NCBI GenBank assembly: GCA_964620045.1
Contig: CAZUJL010000003.1
Span: 1 to 64,000 of the forward strand
Reading direction: 5' to 3'
Length of the DNA stretch: 64,000 nucleotides
DNA from: VFKU01 sp964620045
GTDB lineage: Bacteria > Hydrogenedentota > Hydrogenedentia > Hydrogenedentales > GCA-2746185
Positions 8,918 to 17,263 of the stretch are shown here, piece after piece. The translations under genes were made by a program, and so were the position numbers. Within the stretch, counting starts at the first letter, position 1. Each line of letters begins with the position of its first letter. The notes under the pieces were generated by a model. The model had not been told where the DNA came from, searched no databases, and was given only the letters and a program-made list of their open reading frames with translations.

Positions 8918-11377
8918 ATGCGTGATTCCTTGTGGCAAGACATTCGCTCCGCGGTGCGGTTGCTGCGCAACAGCCCCGGATTTTCCGCTGTTGTAATCCT
9001 GTGTCTCGCGCTGGGCATCGGCCCCAGCACGGCGACGTTCAGCGTCATCAATGCCGCGCTGTTGCATTCCGTCGACGTCGCCGCGCCGGATGACATGGTC
9101 GTCGTGCTCAACCACCGGGCCGGGCGCCCCATGGGTGGCGGCGAAATGGACGTCAGTGATTCGGTGTCGTATCCGAACTATGCAGACCTTCGCGATCGCA
9201 CGACAACGGTCGATCTGGCGATCGCGGGCACGACAGAAATCAGCGTGCGTGCTGGCGATTCGACGGACATCATCACCTGTTCGATCGTGTCGCCGAATTT
9301 CTTTGATGTGCTCGGCCGCGCGGCGTTGCACGGTGAAGTGTTCCATGCGTCGGATAACGATGTGCCGGGATCGCAGCCGGTGGTGGTGCTGGGGTATGCA
9401 TTCTGGAAAGAGGAATTCGAGGGGAACCCGGGCGCCGTCGGATCGGTGATGCGCATCAATGGGCACGACTTCACCGTGATCGGCGTGATGCCGCGCAGTT
9501 TCACCGGCAATGCGCCGGTGCTTCAGCCGCCGCTGTGGGTGTCGTCGACGATGATGGACCAGATCCGGCCGAATGTTCCGTCGCAGCTCGTGATGCGCAA
9601 CCACACATGGTTGCGGCAGTTCGGCCGGATTCGTCCTGGCAACGATCTCGACAACGTGAAGGACGATTTGGCGCGGATCTCGCGAGAACTCGCGACCGAG
9701 TATCCCGAAAGCAACGAATTCACCAGTTTTTCCGTCGCGCCGTTCAGCGGCATTCCCGTGGAGGCCGTGGAGCCGCTGCGGCAGATCGTGTTTCTCGCGG
9801 GCGTGGTCGTGTTCCTGCTACTGCTGCTGAGTTGCACGAGCACGGCGGCCATGCAGCTCTCGCGTGCGACGGTACGTCATCGGGAAATCGCGCTGCGGAT
9901 GGCGCTGGGCGCGAGCCGCTGGCGCGTGTTCCGGCAATTGCTCGTCGAGAGCATTTTCATGGCGGCGCTGGCGGGCGGACTCGCGCTAATCATGTCGCTC
10001 TGGGCCTTTGAGGCCATCCGGTATCTCATCCCCGCGAGCGCGCGCGACATGGTGATTCTCTCGTCCAGCCTCGATTACCGGCTGCTCGGGTTTACGCTGC
10101 TCGTGTCGTTGGTGGCCGGCGTTCTGTTCGGCATCGCGCCGGCCTGGCAAATGTCGCGGCCCGATCTGCTCACACCGCTCAAGAGCCAGGAGGCCGGCGG
10201 CGACTATGGCAGCGCGCGGCTTCGCAATATTCTGGTGGCTGCACAATTCTCGATGGCCGTGGTGCTGCTGATCTGCGCAGGCCTGTTTGTAAAAGGGTTG
10301 CGCCGCGCGCAAGTGCTTGATCCGGGATTCGAGACGAAGCGCATGGTGCTCTTCGACACGGAGTTGAGCCTGTATGGGTATTCGTCGGAGCAGAGCCTCA
10401 AGTTCGTGAAGGATTTCCGCGAACGCGTCGCGAAGGTGCCGGGTGTGGTCTCTGTCAGCGCGTCGCGCTTTCCGCCGCTGGCCGAATCGAGCAGCAACAC
10501 CATGGCCTCGCCGATCAACGAGGACCTGAGCACGGGTAAGCCCATCGACGTCAGCATGAACTGGATTGCGCCCGGATATTTCGACACGACCGGGATTGAG
10601 TTGGTCGCGGGCCGTGATTTCACGGCGGACGACAAGCGCGGTGCGAAGGCTGTGATCATTGTGAACGAAACGCTCGCGGAGCATTTCGGCGGCGGCGAGA
10701 AGGCGCTCGGGCGACTGATTGGTTCCGTCTCGGGCGAGTCCGCGGAAATTATTGGGGTCGCGAAGGACAGCAAATACCGAAGCCTCGGCGAGGAAGGCGT
10801 CGCGTTCGCCTATATCCCGATCGAGCAGTCGCCGTCGCGCGAACTGGCGTTCTGCATGCGGCTCGAGGGCGATGCTGCGCCAATGATCGCGCCGATCTCG
10901 GATGAAATACGCGCGCTGAATCCCGATCTCGCATTGTCGCGCGTGCGCACGATGCAGGAGCAGACGCGCAGCATGCTGTGGCCCGCACGCCTTTCCGCGG
11001 TGTTGTTCATGGTGTTTGGCGCGCTCGCGCTGTTGCTGGCCGTGGTTGGGATTTACGGCGTCGTTTCTTACAGCGTCGCGCGCCGGCAGTTGGAAATTGG
11101 CGTGCGCATGGCGCTGGGCGGACAACCCCGCGATCTTGTTGTGCTGCTCGTCAAGCGCGGTCTGCGGCTGGTGGTCGTGGGCGCAGCACTGGGCATTGGC
11201 GTCGCATTCGCCGTGACACGGTTCCTCGCGCCGCTGTTGAGCGGATTGAATCCAGCCGACGCGCAAGTGTTTGTTGGCGTGCCTCTGCTGCTGCTCGCGG
11301 TGGCGGGGATCGCGATTTATCTCCCCGCGCGCAAAGCGACGCGCGTCGATCCGATGGTCGTGCTGCGTTATGAATAA
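8918..11377 (+). CDS. FtsX/MacB-type ABC permease with two MacB core domains
   Basis: An 819-residue permease starting MRDSLWQDIRSAVRLLRNSPG, the leader typical of the duplicated permeases common in Acidobacteria (ADOP type). It holds two copies of the unit 'periplasmic core plus FtsX domain'. TM1 (about 21-42) and periplasmic core 1 (about 50-240) are followed by three TMs (about 285-420). TM5 (about 440-460) and core 2 (about 470-650) are followed by three TMs (about 690-810). Both FtsX halves carry the cytoplasmic motif REIALRMALGASR or its variant QLEIGVRMALGGQP. Such permeases are often encoded without an ATPase, but here one is directly upstream. Macrolide, peptide, lipoprotein or signal transport are all possible. 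Confidence 0.9.
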   Translation: MRDSLWQDIRSAVRLLRNSPGFSAVVILCLALGIGPSTATFSVINAALLHSVDVAAPDDMVVVLNHRAGRPMGGGEMDVSDSVSYPNYADLRDRTTTVDLAIAGTTEISVRAGDSTDIITCSIVSPNFFDVLGRAALHGEVFHASDNDVPGSQPVVVLGYAFWKEEFEGNPGAVGSVMRINGHDFTVIGVMPRSFTGNAPVLQPPLWVSSTMMDQIRPNVPSQLVMRNHTWLRQFGRIRPGNDLDNVKDDLARISRELATEYPESNEFTSFSVAPFSGIPVEAVEPLRQIVFLAGVVVFLLLLLSCTSTAAMQLSRATVRHREIALRMALGASRWRVFRQLLVESIFMAALAGGLALIMSLWAFEAIRYLIPASARDMVILSSSLDYRLLGFTLLVSLVAGVLFGIAPAWQMSRPDLLTPLKSQEAGGDYGSARLRNILVAAQFSMAVVLLICAGLFVKGLRRAQVLDPGFETKRMVLFDTELSLYGYSSEQSLKFVKDFRERVAKVPGVVSVSASRFPPLAESSSNTMASPINEDLSTGKPIDVSMNWIAPGYFDTTGIELVAGRDFTADDKRGAKAVIIVNETLAEHFGGGEKALGRLIGSVSGESAEIIGVAKDSKYRSLGEEGVAFAYIPIEQSPSRELAFCMRLEGDAAPMIAPISDEIRALNPDLALSRVRTMQEQTRSMLWPARLSAVLFMVFGALALLLAVVGIYGVVSYSVARRQLEIGVRMALGGQPRDLVVLLVKRGLRLVVVGAALGIGVAFAVTRFLAPLLSGLNPADAQVFVGVPLLLLAVAGIAIYLPARKATRVDPMVVLRYE

Positions 11378-11387
11378 GGAATTTCCG

Positions 11388-14300
11388 GTGCGCACTTTTA
11401 GCCGTGGCGTGTGGTGTGCCGTGCTGATGTGTTGCTGCGCCGCCGGAGCCGCGCGCGCGGAACTGTGGAGCGGCCCCTTTATTATCGAAGGCGCTTCGAT
11501 TCAAGGCGACACCATTTATTTCGGATGCGGCGGGAGAATCTGGAGTGTGCCGGCGAATGGGGGTGAGGCCACGCCGCTCTCCGACACCACGTCGTACGAT
11601 TCCCTACCGGTGGTGTCGCCCAATGGCGCGCAGGTCGCCTTTCTGCGACGGAGTGAGCGCGTGCGCGATGTGTACGTTCGCGATCTTGCCGCCGGTGAAG
11701 AGCGGCGGCTGACGCATCACCCCGGCAACGACTTTGCCGTGGGATGGGCGGCGGATTCGAAGCGGGTGCTGCTCAATTCCGATCGCGAGGGCGCGAGCTG
11801 TTTGTTCACGATGGCGCTGGATGTACCGCTCCCGGAGAGGCTTCCGCTACCGACGGCGTACAGCGGTTCATTTTCGGGGGACGGCAAGCGGTTAGCGTAT
11901 TTGCCGCGCTCGCACGAGTATTTCTTCGGAGAGGCCCCGTTTTACCGAGGTGGGCAACTGGCGCCGCTGTGGATCGTCGAGTTGAACTCGGGCGCGGTCA
12001 CGGAAATCACCGAACCAACGTCCAACGTACGCGATCCGATTTGGGTGGGCGATCGAATTTATTTTCTGTCGGACCGTGATGGACGTTTCGATCTGTTTGT
12101 GTATGACCTCCCTACGCGCGAGACGCGCAAGATGACCGATTTGGCGACTGCCGGACTTCGCAACGCATCGGGCGATGGGCACAGCATTGTTCTCGTGACG
12201 GACACGGGTTTGCAGATTTTCGATCTTGCGGCCGAGACAGTAAAGCCCGTGGATGTGAAGATTCCGCGCGACGATTCGGCGCTGCGGTCGCGGGTGGTGG
12301 ATGCAGCCGCGCAGATCCAGTCGTTTTCGCTGATGCCGGATGGCACGAAGGCGCTGATCTGCGCGCGCGGGGACGTGCTGCTGGTTAATTTAGAGTCGAG
12401 CACGGCGTCCAACTTGACGAAGACACCCGGAATCGCGGAGCGCGAGGCGCATGCTTCTCCAGACGGCCGAACGCTGGCGTATTTTTCGGACGCGTCGGGC
12501 GAGTACGCGTTGCACGTTCGCCCGATCGATTCTACGCAAGAGACGATTATTCCGATCGAACCGGAACCGACGTTTTACAGTGAATTGACTTGGTCGCCGG
12601 ATGGAAAGCATATCGCGTTCTCGGACAAGCGACTCGCGGTGTGGGTCGCCGATCTTGCGGCCGGCACCGTGCGAAAAATCGACAGTTCAACATCTTCCGC
12701 GCAGCGGCTTTTCAATCTGGACTGGTCTCCAGATGGCCGTTATCTCGCGTACGCCAAGCATGGTGAAAATCGGCTCTCGCGAATTTACGCCTACGATGTG
12801 AACACTTCCGTTGTGCATCCGATTACGCCGAACGGCGTGAGCGCGGCGCGTCCGGTATTCGATCGCAGCGGCCGCTATCTTTATTTTCTGTCGAGCCCAA
12901 ACGCGGCACTGTCTGATTTCGGGTGGAGCATTCTCTCGGGTGAATTGTCTGAGCCGCTGGTGGTGCAACAGCTTGCCGCCGTCGTGTTGCATGCGGACGA
13001 TGCCGCGCCCGTGATGGGCCAGGTGCCGAATCTTGCTGTCAAATGGACCGCGGTGACTACTGCGCCGATCAATTTTGACGGCATCGAGTCTCGTATTGTG
13101 CCGATCGATGTCTCCCCGCACTTGCCGACCGAGTTGACGGCGGGCCCTGCGGGCATTGTGTATGTTCTCGCCGCGGAATGGCCCGAGATGCCGGGCGGCG
13201 CGCAGTTGCCTACGCAGGCGATGTATCGGCTGGACATGCGATCGCCAGCGCAGATGTCCAAGGTGCTTCCGCTGGTGGACGCGTATGCCGTTTCGCCGTC
13301 GGGCAACGCGATTCTCACGCGGCGCGACTGGCGGTTGGCGACGTTCCAGGGCGCCAAAGTGAATGTTCGCCCGTCGATGCTGGGCGCGCTGCCTGTGCCG
13401 GTGGTGCCGCAGGATGAATGGAAACAAATTTCGCACGAAGCGTGGCGCCTGATGCGAGATCTGTTTTACGACCCGAATCATCATGGATTGAATTGGCAGG
13501 AAGTCGAGCAGTATTACAACCAATTCATGCCCGGTATCCGTTCGCGCGAAGAACTGAACGTACTCATGCGGCGCATGCTCGGCCGCGTGTCGGTGAGCCA
13601 CCTGGGCGTGGGCGGCGGCGATGTGCCGACAAGCCTCAATGAGAACGAGAAAGTCGGTTTGCTGGGTGCGGACCTCACGATCGAGAACGGCCTCTACCGC
13701 ATTGAACACGTGCTGCGTGTGGGTGCGTTCGACTTGGTGAAAACGCAACTGCGCGCGCCGCTGGATCAGCCCGGAGCCAGGATTGCGGACGGCGAATACC
13801 TGTTTGCGATCGACGACGAGCCGATCGATACGACGCAGAATATATACGACGCGTTGCGTGGCAAGGCGGAGTTGCCGGTTCATTTGCTGGTCGGACCGAC
13901 GCCCGATCGCGCCGGTGCGCGAAGAATCCAGGTGGTGCCGCTGAGCAGCGAAACGGAGCTGCGCCTGGCCGAGAACGCGGAGCAGAACCGGCGATATGTG
14001 GAAGAAAAATCGCAAGGCAAACTCGGTTACTTCGCCGTGCCGCTGTATTCGGCGCCCGGCGTGCAGGATTTCTTTCGCGGATACTTCGCCTCGCGGACGA
14101 AGCCCGGCATGATCATCGACCAGCGGCATAACGGAGGCGGGATTACCTCGGACTATTTTGTCGAGTTACTGGCGCGCGCGCCGACGTACGCGTACCTATT
14201 TCGCGATGGCGATGATTTGCCGGTGCCGGTGAATGGCCGCAGCGACGGCACCACGGTGCTGATGATCAACGAAGAGAACGGATCGGCGGCGGAAACATTC

Positions 14301-14627
14301 GCGCTGATGTTTCAGTTGGCCAAGCTCGGTCCGATCGTGGGCATGACGACCTACGGCGGCGTCATCGGGCCGTATGCGCCGCGCCCCGTGCCGCGCCTGA
14401 TCGACGGTGGGCGGGTGAGCATTCCGTCGCGCGCCGCGTACACGCCCGATGGCCGCTGGGTGGAGAACGACGGCGTCCATCCGGATATTTCGGTGGACAT
14501 CATGCCGCAAGACTGGCTGGCCGGGCGCGACCCGCAATTGGATACGGCCATTCAGGCCGGGCTGGACGCACTGGCGAAAAAGAGTCCGGTCGAAGTAAAG
14601 CATCCTGAATTTCCGCAGCATCCCTGA
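11388..14627 (+). CDS. Secreted tricorn protease homologue
   Basis: A 1079-residue protein with a signal peptide (about 1-25, ARAE). Two beta-propellers of TolB/PD40 repeats follow (about 27-330 and 335-640), then a C1 helical region (about 670-745), a PDZ domain (about 755-845) and an S41-type C2 protease core (about 870-1060). The tetrad of tricorn is intact by position and motif: S737-H738 (SVSHLGV), nucleophile S966 (NGSAAE) and E1026 (WVENDGV). Tricorn of Thermoplasma has S745, H746, S965 and E1023. GTG 11388 is preferred because AAGGA lies seven bases upstream; an in-frame ATG at 11370 overlaps the permease end and is the alternative. Export to the periplasm is inferred, whereas archaeal tricorn is cytoplasmic. 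Confidence 0.9.
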   Translation: MRTFSRGVWCAVLMCCCAAGAARAELWSGPFIIEGASIQGDTIYFGCGGRIWSVPANGGEATPLSDTTSYDSLPVVSPNGAQVAFLRRSERVRDVYVRDLAAGEERRLTHHPGNDFAVGWAADSKRVLLNSDREGASCLFTMALDVPLPERLPLPTAYSGSFSGDGKRLAYLPRSHEYFFGEAPFYRGGQLAPLWIVELNSGAVTEITEPTSNVRDPIWVGDRIYFLSDRDGRFDLFVYDLPTRETRKMTDLATAGLRNASGDGHSIVLVTDTGLQIFDLAAETVKPVDVKIPRDDSALRSRVVDAAAQIQSFSLMPDGTKALICARGDVLLVNLESSTASNLTKTPGIAEREAHASPDGRTLAYFSDASGEYALHVRPIDSTQETIIPIEPEPTFYSELTWSPDGKHIAFSDKRLAVWVADLAAGTVRKIDSSTSSAQRLFNLDWSPDGRYLAYAKHGENRLSRIYAYDVNTSVVHPITPNGVSAARPVFDRSGRYLYFLSSPNAALSDFGWSILSGELSEPLVVQQLAAVVLHADDAAPVMGQVPNLAVKWTAVTTAPINFDGIESRIVPIDVSPHLPTELTAGPAGIVYVLAAEWPEMPGGAQLPTQAMYRLDMRSPAQMSKVLPLVDAYAVSPSGNAILTRRDWRLATFQGAKVNVRPSMLGALPVPVVPQDEWKQISHEAWRLMRDLFYDPNHHGLNWQEVEQYYNQFMPGIRSREELNVLMRRMLGRVSVSHLGVGGGDVPTSLNENEKVGLLGADLTIENGLYRIEHVLRVGAFDLVKTQLRAPLDQPGARIADGEYLFAIDDEPIDTTQNIYDALRGKAELPVHLLVGPTPDRAGARRIQVVPLSSETELRLAENAEQNRRYVEEKSQGKLGYFAVPLYSAPGVQDFFRGYFASRTKPGMIIDQRHNGGGITSDYFVELLARAPTYAYLFRDGDDLPVPVNGRSDGTTVLMINEENGSAAETFALMFQLAKLGPIVGMTTYGGVIGPYAPRPVPRLIDGGRVSIPSRAAYTPDGRWVENDGVHPDISVDIMPQDWLAGRDPQLDTAIQAGLDALAKKSPVEVKHPEFPQHP

Positions 14628-14709
14628 ACAAGACCAGCGAAAACACGAGTCATTGAACGCTCCCTCATCCAAGCGGTAAGTTGATGGGCCGGATGGGAGA
14701 GAATCGTTC

Positions 14710-16110
14710 ATGCGTATGCGCCTGTTAGTGCTGAGTTTTGCCGTTGCCGCCTGTGCATCAGTTGCGTTTGCCCAACAGGTCGAGGAGACCGCGCTCGACC
14801 GCTATCTCGCCAAGCCGGATTCCGCTTATGGTTGGACCGTGGCGAAAACGATCTCCGGCCCTGGCTATACCGGCTGGGTGCTCGATCTGAAATCGCAAAC
14901 CTGGCGCTCGAAAGACGAAGTCGATCGGACGGTCTGGCAACACTGGATGACCATCGTGAAGCCGGACGGTGCGGAAGGCGACACCGCGGCGTTGTACATT
15001 GGCGAAGGCGACAACGGCGAACCCGCCCCCGACAAACCGGACGAGCGCCTGTTGCGGCTAGCGTTGGGGGCGAAGACGATCGGTGTCGAGTTACTCGATG
15101 TGCCCAATCAACCGCTGTATTTTTCCGATTCACCCAAACAGGATCGCGACGAAGACGATCTGATTGCGTACTCGCGCGTGAAGTATATGGTCACGCACGA
15201 CGAGGAGTGGCTCGTGCGCCTGGCGATGGTCAAGAGCGTCGTCGCCGCGATGACGGCGACCCAGGAGTTCATGGCGGGTCAGGGCGGCGGGCCCAAGCCG
15301 GAGCATTTCATGGTCTCGGGCCGTTCAAAACGCGGTTGGACGACCTGGCTTACGGGGATCATGGATCCGCGCGTGGTGGCGATCATTCCGACGGACATCG
15401 ACGCGCTGAATTCGCAGCAAATCACGCGGCATCATTACGAGGTGTACGGATTTTTCTCATCCGCGCTGAATGACTACGTGCACCACGGGATCTTTCCGTA
15501 CGCGATCGGAACGCCAGACTATGCGCACATCCTGTCCATTGAGGATGCCTACAGTTATATTCATCGCCCCAAGGTTGCCGCGATGCCGAAGTTCATGGTG
15601 AATGCGTCGGGCGATCAGTTCTTTTTGCCCGACAACTCGCACTTCTATTTTTCCGAATTGCCGGGAGAGAAGTACGTGCGGTACGTGGAAAATACCAACC
15701 ACGACTGCCGGGGCACCGATGCAGATGAGTCGGTCCTCGCGTTTTACTACAGCGTCGCGCACAACACTCCGCGCCCGAAGTTTTCGTTTGCGCTCGAGAA
15801 CGACGGTCCCATTCGCGTCAACGTCGAAGACATCCCGGCGGAAGTGAACCTGTGGCAGGCGACGAATCCGAAGGCGCGCGATTTCCGTCTGGCCACCATC
15901 GGCGCGGCGTACACGAAGACACCGCTGACGATGAACGCGGACAAGACCTACGTCGCGCACGTGCCGAAACCGGCCACGGGCTTTACCGCGTTCTACGTGG
16001 AACTGATCTATCCTTCGGGAGGACCGGCTCCCTTTAAATTCACTACTGAAGTCAACGTGATTCCCAATGTCCTTCCCTATAAATGGGAAGATGCGTTCAA
16101 GAAGAAGTAA
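14710..16110 (+). CDS. PhoPQ-activated pathogenicity-related family protein (PqaA-like)
   Basis: A 466-residue protein with a signal peptide (about 1-21, AFAQ). The body matches the PhoPQ_related (PqaA) family: an early TALDRYLAKPDSAYGW segment, the nucleophile-elbow region VSGRSKRGWTTWLTG, the strings DIDALNSQ and HHYEVYGFFS, and a C-terminal beta-domain. The fold is an alpha/beta hydrolase. The elbow reads GRSKRG, so the Ser in that loop is the likely nucleophile, with Asp and His (NHDCRGTDA) behind it. The biochemical activity of the family is unproven. It starts a run of three secreted hydrolase genes with gaps of 11 and 14 bases. An 82-base gap separates it from the tricorn gene, so it may or may not share that transcript. 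Confidence 0.85.
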   Translation: MRMRLLVLSFAVAACASVAFAQQVEETALDRYLAKPDSAYGWTVAKTISGPGYTGWVLDLKSQTWRSKDEVDRTVWQHWMTIVKPDGAEGDTAALYIGEGDNGEPAPDKPDERLLRLALGAKTIGVELLDVPNQPLYFSDSPKQDRDEDDLIAYSRVKYMVTHDEEWLVRLAMVKSVVAAMTATQEFMAGQGGGPKPEHFMVSGRSKRGWTTWLTGIMDPRVVAIIPTDIDALNSQQITRHHYEVYGFFSSALNDYVHHGIFPYAIGTPDYAHILSIEDAYSYIHRPKVAAMPKFMVNASGDQFFLPDNSHFYFSELPGEKYVRYVENTNHDCRGTDADESVLAFYYSVAHNTPRPKFSFALENDGPIRVNVEDIPAEVNLWQATNPKARDFRLATIGAAYTKTPLTMNADKTYVAHVPKPATGFTAFYVELIYPSGGPAPFKFTTEVNVIPNVLPYKWEDAFKKK

Positions 16111-16121
16111 GGCACATCGAG

Positions 16122-17249
16122 ATGGCCACTTCGCGCTGCACGATCGTTCTGGCCGCTGGCCTGATAGTGGGCCTCGTTTCATGCGCCGCCATTGCGCAAC
16201 GGCCTGAGCCGCCGGCACGCGACCCGCATACGCCGGGATACGTCAAGGCGGCGGAATTACCGGACGGCGCGGTTCCGTCTCCGAACGCGAACGGCAACTT
16301 CATCATCGGCCCGACGCATCCGCCCGCGCCGGAGATGGCAGTGAAAGACGGCGTGCCGAAGGGCGTGCTTCATGAACTGATGTTCTTGTCCACGGAGAGC
16401 AAAATTTATCCCGGCATCGCGCGAGAGAAAGACACCTTCGGCTCGGTCGATCCGGAGAACCCCGCGAAGCTCGTGGTGACTACGAGCCATCCTGCACCGT
16501 ACACGCGCAAGGTCGTCGTGTATGTCCCGCAGCAATACGTCTCCGGAACGATCGCGCCGTTTATTGTCGGTGCCGATGGGCCTGACGGTCTTCTGTTTAC
16601 GGCGCTGGACAATCTCATCGCGGAGAAGCGCGTGCCCACGATGATCGCGATTTCAATCGGCAACGGCAGCGGCGACGCGCAGGGCAGTCAGCGTGGTCTG
16701 GAATACGACACGATGTCGGGCCTGTACGCGGAGTTCGTCGAGACCGAAGTGTTGCCGCGCGCGGAACGGGAGTGTGGCGTAACACTGACGAAGGACCCCG
16801 ACGGCCGCGCGACGATGGGGTGCAGTTCCGGCGGTGCCTGCGCGATGATCATGGCGTGGTATCGCCCGAATCTGTACCGTCGCGTGCTGTCGTTTTCGGG
16901 GACCTTTGTGAACCAGCAGTGGCCCTACAACCCAGAGACGCCCGGCGGCGCATGGGAATTTCATAAAAGCATCATTCCGAACAGCCCCGCGAAACCGCTG
17001 CGCATCTGGATGGCCGTGGGCGATCGTGACCTGCTGAATCCCAATCTGATGCGGGACGACATGCACGATTGGGTCGTCGCCAACGAGAATATGGCGAAGG
17101 CGCTTGCAGCAAAAGGCTACGCCTATCAATTTGTGTTCGCGCGAAACGCGAAGCATTGTGATCGCGATATGAAGCAGCAACTCTTGCCGGAGGCGCTGGA
17201 GTATCTCTGGCATGGGTATCCAGTCGACGGTAAAAAATCAGGACAATAA
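16122..17249 (+). CDS. Exported alpha/beta-hydrolase, esterase D (Fes/IroE) family
   Basis: A 375-residue protein with an export signal (about 1-25). It contains LVSC at residues 18-21, which could act as a lipobox, but cleavage after AIAQ is also possible. The esterase fold spans about 95-370: the strand VVVYVPQQY, the oxyanion region, the nucleophile elbow GCSSG with S235, acid candidates near GDRD and the catalytic His in NAKHCD. It resembles enterochelin-esterase-like and feruloyl-esterase-like proteins that attack esters outside the cytoplasm. The ATG at 16122 lies 11 bases after the PqaA-like stop. The gene continues the secreted-hydrolase operon. No siderophore genes are nearby, so a polysaccharide or storage ester is as likely a substrate. 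Confidence 0.85.
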   Translation: MATSRCTIVLAAGLIVGLVSCAAIAQRPEPPARDPHTPGYVKAAELPDGAVPSPNANGNFIIGPTHPPAPEMAVKDGVPKGVLHELMFLSTESKIYPGIAREKDTFGSVDPENPAKLVVTTSHPAPYTRKVVVYVPQQYVSGTIAPFIVGADGPDGLLFTALDNLIAEKRVPTMIAISIGNGSGDAQGSQRGLEYDTMSGLYAEFVETEVLPRAERECGVTLTKDPDGRATMGCSSGGACAMIMAWYRPNLYRRVLSFSGTFVNQQWPYNPETPGGAWEFHKSIIPNSPAKPLRIWMAVGDRDLLNPNLMRDDMHDWVVANENMAKALAAKGYAYQFVFARNAKHCDRDMKQQLLPEALEYLWHGYPVDGKKSGQ

Positions 17250-17263
17250 AGGACGGAGTCATA

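Noticed and set aside
12687..14129. Long open frame on the minus strand opposite the tricorn gene
   Set aside because: Arg/His-rich and without family motifs; it is a byproduct of the GC-rich codon pattern of the real gene on the plus strand. The same applies to long antisense frames over 6448-7902, 9986-11395, 26539-28281, 54907-56241 and 61760-62830.
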